Assembly (NCBI RefSeq): GCF_000497045.1 | Contig: NW_015961952.1 | Coordinates: forward strand, 474,779-538,778 | DNA length: 64,000 nucleotides | Direction of reading: 5' to 3' | Origin: Kalmanozyma brasiliensis GHG001 | Taxonomy: Eukaryota; Basidiomycota; Ustilaginomycetes; Ustilaginales | Shown: positions 10,574 to 19,628 of the stretch, piece after piece | How positions within the stretch are numbered: the stretch's first letter is position 1 | Layout of the letters: every line of letters starts with the position of its first letter | Made by a program: the position numbers and the translations under genes | Notes under the pieces: generated by a model | What the model was told of the DNA's origin: nothing | Database searches by the model: none | Seen by the model: only the letters and a program-made list of their open reading frames with translations

Positions 10574-11276
10574 CGTTACGACTCCGTAATCTCATATGCT
10601 CAAGCACGGACGATGTCGGTAGGCAAGTTCGAACCGGACCACATTCTTGATGGATACGAGGACCGCACTTTAGGACGAGATATCATCGTACGAATCGCTT
10701 CGAGGGGATTGAGGCTAGTCTCTTACAACGGCATTGTCACGCCGACTCCCCATTCAGGAAAGAGTCGATGAAGGAAGGTCGGGACCGCGATTCGTATCCA
10801 GCCTCAACTTCTCCCTGAGCCTTTTTTCGGTCGGAGTGTTAATTTCTCGCTGCCGTGGTCAAACGAATAATTAAAGCTTGTGGCTGCTCTCGCATCGCGT
10901 CGCGCGAGGCTCCGCTTTGGCCAGAGATGCTGAGTTCAACACCCTTTTTGAGCCTGTCACAGGGTTGGACCCTTGATGCAGCAGAGCGTTTCTCAGAAGG
11001 GTCTCGCGTTGATGACGAGTGGGGAAAGCCAGGAAGAAAGCTTCTCTCGACCTCGAGCCTTCTCATCTTTCTTCTCGCACCCTCCTGCATCGTCACATTC
11101 TCGCTCATCACATAGTCACAGCATCTCCATCATAGCATCACATTCCATCTTCGCATTCCAACACACGCATTCGATATCCAAGCATAACCACTCTCCAAAC
11201 CCAGACCCGCACCTCCCACACCATCGTAATTTGCGCATCGTCGGGCTCGGCTGACGCCCTTTGACTCACCGCCGAG
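10574..11276 (+). promoter_or_regulatory. Intergenic region upstream of DNMT5
   Basis: 703 bp between SHQ1 and the DNMT5 ATG, on the same strand. The last 200 bp are CT- and CA-rich (repeated cac/tca), as is usual for leaders in this window. There is no ACGCGT box and no clear TATA. A B-box-like string near 10628 has no matching A box. Confidence 0.4.
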
Positions 11277-14200
11277 ATGGTCACACAACGCACCACCCCG
11301 AAGCGGGTCACACCAAAGAAGGAAGCTAACACGCCAGGTCAAGGTCGGATCGATTCATTCTTCACTCGCAAGGCCGCCGCCGCTGCGAGCCCATCGCAAG
11401 CCTCCCCCTCAGCCGCGGCGGCCCGCAGGACACCCACAAGCTCGTCAAAATCGTCGCCCATCAAGTCCAAGCCGGCCGTCACACACACCCGTCATCAAGA
11501 CGAGCTCTCTTCCGAATCAGAATCTGGCTCCGAGTCCGACAACGGCCTCTTCCGAGGACGAGGCAGCCGTCGCAGGGTCGACTCGGACGAGGATTTCCAA
11601 CCAGAGAAGCACGCCGAAGCAGAGCTAGACGATGACGACGACGACGCCAAAACGATCGATAGCGACAGTGACGCCTCCGCCGCAGTCAACTCCACCACCA
11701 TCAGCGAGGGACGCTCCTCCACACCGTCCACCAGCATGCCCGAAACACCCGCTGATGACGACCCTGCCACGACCGGCTACTTCTTCGGCTCCGACCCGTT
11801 CGTGCCCGTAGCTGGATCCAAGCCCCAGCTGCCAAAGTCGACATCGCAGCGCTCGCTTCGTTCCGCTGGCCCGCCCGCAGACCCTCCGAAGAAGCTCTTC
11901 TCGCTCTTTGACAGCCCGAGTGCCAAGGGCAAGCGTGCCCACGAGGCCGACGAGGACGATGATGCCTTCCTCGATGATGATGATGACGACGATGTCAAGC
12001 CTCGCAAGCGAGGTGGGGCATCCGGCACAAAGCCAAAGGGTGGCGTTTCGATGCCTTCCGTCTCCAGCGGCAAGGGCTGGAAGTCCAAGTTCGCCCAGCA
12101 ACGACCTTTCCGCAAGATGCCTTTCGTGCCGTCTCTATCAGAGATTGCCGAGATGCGTGCAAAGGTCAAGGAGAAGGCGGACAGCATCTCGTACCCGCCC
12201 ATTCACGACCTCGCCGACATCTTTGGTGACATGATCGATCGAGCGCCTGCCATTCTCGAGCTCGCCAAGACTCTCAAGGATCGTCCCCTCCGCGTCGCCA
12301 CCATGTGCTCCGGAACCGAGTCGCCTCTCCTCGCCCTCGAGCTCATGTGCCGCGCCATCCACCAAAAGCACGGCATCCGCATCAAAATTCAGCACGTCTT
12401 CTCCTGCGAGATCGAGCCATTCAAGCAGGCCTATATCGAGCGCAACTTCTCACCGCCCATCCTCTTCCGAGACGTCACGGAGCTCGGCGGCAAGAAAGCT
12501 CACACCGCCTATGGAGCGCTCGTCGATGTGCCGGGCGACGTCGACATCCTCATCGCAGGTACCTCGTGCGTTGACTACTCGCATCTCAACAACAGTAAGA
12601 AGGGCCTGAACGACGGCGGTGAGAGTGGACGCACCTTCCGCGGCATGCTCGAGTGGGTGATGCGCCACAAGCCCACCCTGGTCATCCTCGAGAATGTCAA
12701 GAACGCGCCTTGGGTAGGTGTGGCCGAGACCATCGTCTCGGAAGCCGGCTACGACGTCGGCTTCAGCAACACGTTCGACACCAAGAATTACTACATCCCG
12801 CACACGCGTCAACGAGGCTATTTGCTGGCGTGCAGAAACAACAAGAACTCGCTTCCTCAAAACTGGGAGCTCATCACCAACATGCTCATGCGACCAGCCT
12901 CGAGTCCCCTCGATGCATTCCTGCTGCCCACGGACGATCCGCGTATCCAGCGAGTGCGTCGTCAATTCGCGCACGGCGAAGGTCTGAGCAAGGGCAGATC
13001 TACTATCGACTGGTCCAAGTGCCAGAGCCGACACGAGCGAGCGCGAGACGAAGAGGAGCTTGGAAAGACACGTCCCCTCACTGCATGGGAGGAAGGCGGC
13101 ACGTGCAAAATGTCGCATGATGGCTGGAACGAATGGGCTGTTCGCCAGCCGGAGCGTGTCACGGATCTTCTTGACATCACCACGCTCCGTTTTGCCGCCA
13201 TGGGTCAAGATCCGATCTACAAGTCCAAGATCTGGGAGCTGTCTCAGAATGTCGACCGCAACGTTGCCGCCTCTCGACCGGGTATTGCGCCGTGTCTCAC
13301 ACCGTCCGGTATCCCCTTCCTGACCTCGCGCGGTGGGCCGTTGATCGGCCTCGAAGCTCTCTCGCTGCAAGGCCTGCCCCTGGACGAGCTCCTTCTCACC
13401 AGGGAGACCGATGATCAGCTGCAAGACCTTGCTGGTAATGCAATGAGCTCGACCGTCGTCGGTGCTTGTGTGCTCGCCGCACTAATCGTTGGTATGGACG
13501 ACCTGCGTGAGGACGGTGAGAAGCGAAAGGCCGCACAAGTATCGAGCAAGGACAAGAAGCAGGGCGAGCTGAAGAGCACCAGCGATGTCGTCGAGAAGGT
13601 GGTCGAGGACGGCCAGGACGCGATCACACGCAGCAATCTCCTCGCTGCACAGCCGCTGGACCTTACTTCCAGCCAAAAAGTATCGATGCCTGACCTCCTC
13701 AAGGCAGCGACCAACAGCGCCCAGCTGTGCAGCTGCGAAGGCCGAAGCCGTCTCGTCGACGTTGCCGTGCATCGATGCGTGGATTGCGACCACACTGCTT
13801 GTGAGACCTGCAAGGGTCGCCCCGTCCACAAATTTGTCCCCGACGAGCTGGTCAGGTCCTCTCCCGACAATTTTGCCCCATTGCTCAAAGCAGCACTTCC
13901 GATGCGGCTCGAATCTCGTGGTTTGACGCGAGAGATCATCTCATCGATGATGAAAGGTCTGCCCTTCGCAAGCGACTCGCTGGCCAACCGTTGGGGCAAG
14001 CGCGTCGCCGAGGTGCTCGAGTCAGCTGAGTTCCGCTTTCAGACGCTACTCCGTCAGAAGGTTTGGCAGGTGCAATTCGCCGCGCCGGGTGCACGACTCG
14101 ACCTCCTCCTCGACCCCGTCGAGCCGCATTGGCGCATCCTCGTTGAGCCTCCTATCGATGAGCCGGCGGGCAGCCCGTTGCGCAAGCTGCTCATTCAGCC

Positions 14201-17200
14201 TGTGGCCCGTATGGCCCTCGACGCCACAGCGAAGCGAGTCGACCTCCTGCACGGACAGTGGGAATTGTGTCTCCCGACCACAAAGGTGACCATTGTCACG
14301 GTCCGCAGCACCGGTCCACAGGTCCAGGCGTGGCAGAGCGCGATGGGTCTTGGCGGCAAGTGGGCGGACAAGCTGCGCTACTCGCAAATGCACGTCAGTG
14401 TGCCCGAAGATGTGCGCGACCTCTTGGATGCCGACATCGATGGCGCCTACGATCTGCTCGAGCAGTGCGGTACTGCCTGTGGTGCTCTCCACGTCCGCCG
14501 AAAGGACCAGGACACGGCCAACCACCGACGCCTCTTCCTCTTCATCGACACCGATCGATTCCAGGACCAGTCTGCCGATCGATTCGTCTTTTCGACCGAC
14601 ACATCTCGCTGGCCGTACCCGCTCGAGCGTGTCTCGGTGGCTCAGCTTGAGCCTGGGTGGCGACCCGCGTTCGCTGTGCCAAGCAAGGAAGAGGTGGAAC
14701 AGCAAGTCAAGATGACCATCTCTGGCGCATGGCGTAAGGTCGAGCGTTTCAACGTCCGTGCCGGCACCGGAGTGGACGGCAAGATGGCGATCCCAAAGCA
14801 GCACTTCGACCTCGATCTCCGGCAAGAAGACTGCTCTTCGTCTGTCGCCGTGTTGACCTGCGAGGCGCCCGTGCTCGGCCGCGGCATGGACCGCATCTGG
14901 CCGGCAGACGGTGTCTGGGGTCAGGTCGACCTGCTGCACAAGACAAACACCACCTTCAGTCACCTGGCATGGCTCGTCGAGCGACTGCCGGACGTCGAGG
15001 CGCTGGACGGCTGGATGCCTGCCAAACACGATCCGTTTGACTGCGCCACCGCCAACTGTGCTCGATGTGCGCCCTCTGAGCCGGACATTCAGTGGCTTGC
15101 GATCCCAGGCAAGCCTGTCGTGCCCGTCGAGAACACAATGCAAGCCGGGCCCTACGAGCAGGCTCTCAAGAACCGCCCCTCTCCCTTCGTCGTGCAGCTA
15201 CGCCTCAAGAAGGATGTGGCCCAGGTGCGATTCGGTCTCAACGCTGCAACGCTCATGCATCGTGCCGTGTCACGTCTGCCCCCGTCGAAAAACGCTGGCG
15301 CTGTAGAGCTGTCTTGGCGTCTCACCAAGCTCGACCGCTCCATCGACATGTTCAAGCTGCCCCGCTACACGCTCCGCAGCAATCGATTGGATCCAGAGGC
15401 GGCCACCCCCGAGCTTTTCGCGCTGCAACTTCGACGTGAGCAGAAGCGATCGCTCACGTGGATGCTCGAGCAGGAAGAGGCCGACGTACAGCCGTTCAGC
15501 GAGGAGGAGATCTCGGAAGGCTTGCTTGACCCACTCGGCTGGCGTGCCGAGGGTCGGGCCGTTCGCCCCGTCACCGTCCGAGGAGGCGTGCTGGCTGATG
15601 CGGTCGGTTACGGCAAGACTTGCATCTCGCTCGCTCTTATCGCCTCGTCGCCGCACCGTCGTGACCTTCCCGCGGCCCCCGCAGGTGAGGAGGGCAACTA
15701 CGTCTCTACTCGCGCCACGCTCATTATCGTCCCCGGCCATCTCTGCAAGCAGTGGGAGAAGGTGGTGCGCAAGTTCTGCGGCAACAAACTCACGGTCCGC
15801 GTCGTCACTTCGAAGGCCGAGCTCAACAAGCTCACTGTGCGAACGGTCCTCAACTGCGACATCCTCATCATGTCTGTCACGGTCTACAAGTCGGACGCGT
15901 ACTGGGAGACCTTGGCCTCGATCGCGGCCTCTAACCCTCTGCCGAACCGGGCAGGGCGATTCTTCAACGCTGCGCTCAAGAAGTCGCTTGAAGCGCTCAA
16001 GAACCGTGTCCGCGAGCTGACCGGAATCGATCGCGATGGTGGCGTTCGTCAGCTGCTCAAGTCGATTCGAAGCAAGGTTGACTTTGATGACTCGCACCTC
16101 ACCACGCACAAGGCCAGGAGCCGATTGAAGGGCAAGGCGTACATGGCTGCCAATGGCAAGGACGAGGACGACGAGAGCGACGATGAGAAGGTGCTCGCTG
16201 CTGCTGCCAAGAAAGGCACCAGCAAGGCCCTGCCCAAGGAGCTGCAGTCCACCAACAGCAAGGATCCCGACCCGTGGGGTCTCGGCTCGGCTTCCGTCCA
16301 GCGCGACTGGCACAACATGTCCTGCCCACCTCTCGAGATGTTCATGTGGAACCGCGTCATTGTCGACGAGTTCCACTACATCGGCGAGACCATGGACCGC
16401 ACTCTTGCCGGCGTCACCAGTTTGCAAGCTCGGTCGAAGTGGATTCTCTCGGGCACGCCGCCCACCGCCGACTTTGCCGACGTCAAGAGCATCGCCGTGT
16501 TCCTCAACGTCCACCTCGGTGTTGATGACGACGCGGACACCACCAAGGACTCGGTCCGTAAGGCGAGGGAGAAGATGCGTACCGCCGCGGAGAAATTCAA
16601 CAATCTCCGAGAGATGCACTCCCCCGCGTGGCACCATCGACGTCAGGAGGTGGCTCAGCGCTTCCTCGATCGCTTCGTCAGGAGCAACGAGCCGGAGATC
16701 GGAGAGCTGCCGAGCCAGCAGCTGATCAAGCCGATCCGCTTGCCCGCCGCCGAGTCGGCGCTGTACCTCGAGCTCGCGCACGCGATCGAGAACTTGGACC
16801 TGCGCCATCAGCGCAAGGTGTTCAAGGCTCGGCCCAAGGCGAAGGCCATCAAGGCCAAAGCGGCGAAGGAATTCATCGACGACAGCTCCGACGATTCGGA
16901 CAGCGGCAAGAAGAAGTCGAAGAAGGCATCCGCTGCCAAGGACGTCAAGCGCAAGCAAGGCGATCCGCAGCTCGAGATGAGCCACCGTGACCAACGCCTC
17001 ATCGACACACTCGGCAGCTCCGCCTCGCCCGAAGAAGCGCTTCTCAAGCGCGCGTCGGTCTACGACGACTTTGCCGGTGTCGACCTGGACGCCATGGAAG
17101 GCGTCAACAACGCCATCAAGGCGTGCGAGTACATCGTCCGCGAGCGTCGCAAGCAGCTCGCCGACTGTCGCGAGCAGCTCGAGCGGGAGCTCCCCATCGC

Positions 17201-18677
17201 GCTCGAACAGCACCTGCTGGTGCTGCACCACTTTGGCTACCGTGACGAGAACAGGCAGGCGTTTGCCGACTACGTGCGCAATGCTCACAACGCCGCGTGG
17301 GGCGACCTGGAGTCCAAGGCGATGATCCGCGAGATCCTCGATGATGCCAACTGCACCATGAGCAGCGTCACGCGAGCGGCGGCCAAGACGCACTTCAGCC
17401 GGTCGGGCGTGTTGCAATCGGCGCTCAAGCGCAGAGCCAAGGAGTGCGCTGCTGCCGAGAAGGGCGGTGGAGGCGGCGACGAGGACGGCATGAAGGGCAA
17501 AGTGGACCAAAAGGCGGCAGCCTGGGCGGAAGAGTACCACCTTCGCGCGCTGGTCCACCAGCTCACGCGTCTCCGCAACGAGCTCGTGGGTCGAGTCAAC
17601 GCCCTCCGCTTCTTTACGATGATCCGCGACTGCCAGCGGGCCCACCTCGAGGGCGTCCACGTCAATATCACCTGCCCTGCGAGCAAGTGCAAGCACGGCG
17701 GCAACCCCGTCCCACTCAGCGAAGTGTCCATCAGCTCGACGTGCGGCCACACGGGCTGCAAAGATTGCGTCCTGCGCGAGGCTTACATCGGCAAGTGTCC
17801 CACGGACGGGTGTGCTGCACTCGCCAAACCCACTTCGATCGTCCATGCCTCGTCCCTCGGCGCGGAGGACGACGGCAAAGCCACACGGTACGGCACCAAG
17901 CTCGCGCTTCTCTGTGCTCTCCTCCGTCGCATCCCATCGACCGAACGCGCGCTCGTCTTCTGTCAGTTCGACACGCTCACCGCCACAGTCGCAGAAGCTC
18001 TCTCGGCATACGGCATTTCGTTCGTCCAACTCACCGGCACGGCCAAACGCCGCTCGGACCTGCTCGAGGCGTACCAAGAAGAATCCGGCGCGCGCGTCCT
18101 CCTCCTCAACGTCGAGGACGAATCGGCCGCGGGCTCGAACCTCACGGTTGCCAACCACGTCATCTTTGTCGGTCCCCTGCTGAAGCAAGAACAGCAGCAG
18201 TACGAGGCGACCATGACGCAGGCCATTGGTCGCTGCGTGCGGTATGGGCAGTTGAAGAAGGTGTGTGTGTGGAGACTTCTGAGTTTGGAGACGATTGATC
18301 AGGAGGTGTTGGAGAGGCGGGAGCGGGTGCGGGTGGTGAGGGAGGAGGAGGAGGAAAGGGGAGAAGGGGTGTTAGTGGTGGAGGAGATGGAGAGGGAGTT
18401 TGTCGAGGCACTGGGTGGACCGTTGGTGCTGCAGGATGTGGGGGCTGGGAAGGGGAAGAGGAAGAGGGAGGAGGAGGAAAGCAGTCCGAAGAGGGCGCGA
18501 AGGCAGTCGCAGCCCAAGTCGAAGAGGAAGCGCGCTGCGAGCAGTGAGGAGGAGGATGACGACGATGATATTGAGATCCTCGAGGAGGCGAGCACGCCTG
18601 CTAGGGGTCGACGCGCAAAGGCAAAGGCCAAGGCGATTTTGATCTCGGATGACGAGGAGGACGAGGAGGACGAATGA
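11277..18677 (+). CDS. DNMT5: DNMT5-family DNA methyltransferase / SNF2 ATPase
   Basis: 2466 residues in one exon. DNMT5 enzymes are ATP-dependent CG maintenance methylases. In order: a canonical PCNA-interacting motif QGRIDSFF (22-29) in a basic start; an acidic/serine-rich linker; the C5-methyltransferase domain with MCSGTESP (343-350), catalytic C431 in GTSCVDYSHLNN, the ENV motif from E472 and the C-terminal QDLAGNAMSS; a Cys-rich zinc segment near 815-850; the SNF2 N-lobe with GYGKT (1444-1448) and DEFH (1697-1700) in place of DEAH; a RING-like C3HC4 segment near 2133-2185 inserted before the helicase C-lobe; and QAIGRCVRYGQ (motif VI, about 2315-2325). A lysine/acidic tail ends DDEEDEEDE. 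No chromodomain is visible, unlike the Cryptococcus enzyme. The last about 145 codons use G-ending codons. Confidence 0.92.
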   Translation: MVTQRTTPKRVTPKKEANTPGQGRIDSFFTRKAAAAASPSQASPSAAAARRTPTSSSKSSPIKSKPAVTHTRHQDELSSESESGSESDNGLFRGRGSRRRVDSDEDFQPEKHAEAELDDDDDDAKTIDSDSDASAAVNSTTISEGRSSTPSTSMPETPADDDPATTGYFFGSDPFVPVAGSKPQLPKSTSQRSLRSAGPPADPPKKLFSLFDSPSAKGKRAHEADEDDDAFLDDDDDDDVKPRKRGGASGTKPKGGVSMPSVSSGKGWKSKFAQQRPFRKMPFVPSLSEIAEMRAKVKEKADSISYPPIHDLADIFGDMIDRAPAILELAKTLKDRPLRVATMCSGTESPLLALELMCRAIHQKHGIRIKIQHVFSCEIEPFKQAYIERNFSPPILFRDVTELGGKKAHTAYGALVDVPGDVDILIAGTSCVDYSHLNNSKKGLNDGGESGRTFRGMLEWVMRHKPTLVILENVKNAPWVGVAETIVSEAGYDVGFSNTFDTKNYYIPHTRQRGYLLACRNNKNSLPQNWELITNMLMRPASSPLDAFLLPTDDPRIQRVRRQFAHGEGLSKGRSTIDWSKCQSRHERARDEEELGKTRPLTAWEEGGTCKMSHDGWNEWAVRQPERVTDLLDITTLRFAAMGQDPIYKSKIWELSQNVDRNVAASRPGIAPCLTPSGIPFLTSRGGPLIGLEALSLQGLPLDELLLTRETDDQLQDLAGNAMSSTVVGACVLAALIVGMDDLREDGEKRKAAQVSSKDKKQGELKSTSDVVEKVVEDGQDAITRSNLLAAQPLDLTSSQKVSMPDLLKAATNSAQLCSCEGRSRLVDVAVHRCVDCDHTACETCKGRPVHKFVPDELVRSSPDNFAPLLKAALPMRLESRGLTREIISSMMKGLPFASDSLANRWGKRVAEVLESAEFRFQTLLRQKVWQVQFAAPGARLDLLLDPVEPHWRILVEPPIDEPAGSPLRKLLIQPVARMALDATAKRVDLLHGQWELCLPTTKVTIVTVRSTGPQVQAWQSAMGLGGKWADKLRYSQMHVSVPEDVRDLLDADIDGAYDLLEQCGTACGALHVRRKDQDTANHRRLFLFIDTDRFQDQSADRFVFSTDTSRWPYPLERVSVAQLEPGWRPAFAVPSKEEVEQQVKMTISGAWRKVERFNVRAGTGVDGKMAIPKQHFDLDLRQEDCSSSVAVLTCEAPVLGRGMDRIWPADGVWGQVDLLHKTNTTFSHLAWLVERLPDVEALDGWMPAKHDPFDCATANCARCAPSEPDIQWLAIPGKPVVPVENTMQAGPYEQALKNRPSPFVVQLRLKKDVAQVRFGLNAATLMHRAVSRLPPSKNAGAVELSWRLTKLDRSIDMFKLPRYTLRSNRLDPEAATPELFALQLRREQKRSLTWMLEQEEADVQPFSEEEISEGLLDPLGWRAEGRAVRPVTVRGGVLADAVGYGKTCISLALIASSPHRRDLPAAPAGEEGNYVSTRATLIIVPGHLCKQWEKVVRKFCGNKLTVRVVTSKAELNKLTVRTVLNCDILIMSVTVYKSDAYWETLASIAASNPLPNRAGRFFNAALKKSLEALKNRVRELTGIDRDGGVRQLLKSIRSKVDFDDSHLTTHKARSRLKGKAYMAANGKDEDDESDDEKVLAAAAKKGTSKALPKELQSTNSKDPDPWGLGSASVQRDWHNMSCPPLEMFMWNRVIVDEFHYIGETMDRTLAGVTSLQARSKWILSGTPPTADFADVKSIAVFLNVHLGVDDDADTTKDSVRKAREKMRTAAEKFNNLREMHSPAWHHRRQEVAQRFLDRFVRSNEPEIGELPSQQLIKPIRLPAAESALYLELAHAIENLDLRHQRKVFKARPKAKAIKAKAAKEFIDDSSDDSDSGKKKSKKASAAKDVKRKQGDPQLEMSHRDQRLIDTLGSSASPEEALLKRASVYDDFAGVDLDAMEGVNNAIKACEYIVRERRKQLADCREQLERELPIALEQHLLVLHHFGYRDENRQAFADYVRNAHNAAWGDLESKAMIREILDDANCTMSSVTRAAAKTHFSRSGVLQSALKRRAKECAAAEKGGGGGDEDGMKGKVDQKAAAWAEEYHLRALVHQLTRLRNELVGRVNALRFFTMIRDCQRAHLEGVHVNITCPASKCKHGGNPVPLSEVSISSTCGHTGCKDCVLREAYIGKCPTDGCAALAKPTSIVHASSLGAEDDGKATRYGTKLALLCALLRRIPSTERALVFCQFDTLTATVAEALSAYGISFVQLTGTAKRRSDLLEAYQEESGARVLLLNVEDESAAGSNLTVANHVIFVGPLLKQEQQQYEATMTQAIGRCVRYGQLKKVCVWRLLSLETIDQEVLERRERVRVVREEEEERGEGVLVVEEMEREFVEALGGPLVLQDVGAGKGKRKREEEESSPKRARRQSQPKSKRKRAASSEEEDDDDDIEILEEASTPARGRRAKAKAKAILISDDEEDEEDE

Positions 18678-18880
18678 TGCCGACTTTGTTCTTTCGTGAA
18701 ATCATTTTGACTCTTTGCAACGACGATCGGGGTGACGATGGTGTCTGATTGATCTGATTGGGCACGAGGCCAAGGCGGCTCGGGTCTCGAGGAAGACGAA
18801 GGCGAGGACGGCCAGCGATGGCAAGGACGGCAAGCAATGTGGGGGACGGCGGGTGACCGCGAGGAGGAAGACTAGGAGTG

Positions 18881-19040
18881 AGGACGAGTGAGGACGAGTG
18901 AGGACGAGTGAGGACGAGTGAGGACGAGTGAGGACGAGTGAGGACGCGTGAGGACGAGTGAGGACGCGTGAGGACGAGTGAGGACGAGTGAGGACGAGTG
19001 AGGACGCGTGAGGACGAGTGAGGACGAGTGAGGACGAGTG
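18881..19040. repeat. 10-bp minisatellite, 16 copies
   Basis: Sixteen consecutive in-register copies of AGGACGAGTG. Three copies (18941, 18961, 19001) read AGGACGCGTG, which creates an ACGCGT box. Copies decay on both sides (18871-18880 and 19041-19073). The strand is almost pure purine apart from single C and T positions. Confidence 0.95.
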
Positions 19041-19080
19041 AAGACGCTGAGGACGAGTGAGGACGAGTGAGGACAAGGAA

Positions 19081-19130
19081 GAGGAGGACGAGGAAGAGGA
19101 GGACGAGGAAGAGGAGGACGAGGAAGAGGA
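19081..19130. repeat. 15-bp purine-rich tandem repeat
   Basis: Three copies of GAGGAGGACGAGGAA starting at 19081, 19096 and 19111, followed by a partial copy. It is contiguous with the decamer array, and the units share the GAGGACGAG core, so both probably expanded from one ancestral acidic-codon sequence. Confidence 0.9.
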
Positions 19131-19200
19131 CAGGTGAGGACAAGCAGGATGAGGAAGAGCAGGATGAGGAAGAGTAGGACAAGACCAGGACGAGGACGAG

Positions 19201-19260
19201 GACGCACAGCGAGAATTGACGACGTACAGCGAGGATTGACGACGCACAGCGAGCACGACG
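19201..19260. repeat. 20-bp tandem repeat, three copies
   Basis: Units at 19201, 19221 and 19241 of the form GACGCACAGCGAGGATTGAC. The second has T for C at position 5 and the third diverges in its last few bases. Confidence 0.85.
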
Positions 19261-19628
19261 AGTGACGGCGCCATGATCCTTGACCGGTCTGCGAGTATCT
19301 CAATTCTGACTCTTTGCAATATTGACTGACATCGATGGAACACTGAAGGAGCACGAGGCTCGAACCCGCAAGCTGAGCCGCTTCCACGAGGCAGACAGCG
19401 TCAGAGGAAGCGAGCAATGCAAGCCCTGGCGTGGCATGAGGCTCGAGCGCAAGAGGCACGGCGCCACACGGGCAAACACAGTGGAGCGAAGGAATGTAGA
19501 TTTGGTCGCTGAATCAAGACCTGTTCAAAGACGGTGTGCAAAAGAATATAATTGACTACAAAAGAATGTGTATGATAGACTGCCGACAAGAGGGAAAGTT
19601 CCGATACGATCGCTGCTCGAGCGTGTGT

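Larger units (their letters stand above)
18678..19628. other. Convergent intergenic region rich in minisatellites
   Basis: 951 bp between the stop codons of DNMT5 and the seven-helix protein gene. About 18871-19260 is tandem-repeat DNA, listed separately. The long minus-strand frames here are repeat translations (poly Ser/Leu/Thr/Arg) and are not genes. Confidence 0.7.

Noticed and set aside
10620..10640. tRNA B-box-like string agttcgaaccgg
   Set aside because: No A box at the right distance and no cloverleaf stems could be drawn.
15270..18188. 972-residue minus-strand frame opposite DNMT5
   Set aside because: It is the antisense shadow of conserved DNMT5 helicase sequence; C-ending codon bias keeps the complementary frame open.
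18601..19459. Long minus-strand frames of about 190-210 residues downstream of DNMT5
   Set aside because: They are translations of the minisatellite (repeated SSLVLTRPH), open only because the repeat lacks stops in those frames.
19340..19480. Possible tRNA around ggctcgaaccc near 19357 (either strand)
   Set aside because: The T-arm does not pair over five bases and no acceptor stem is found on either strand.
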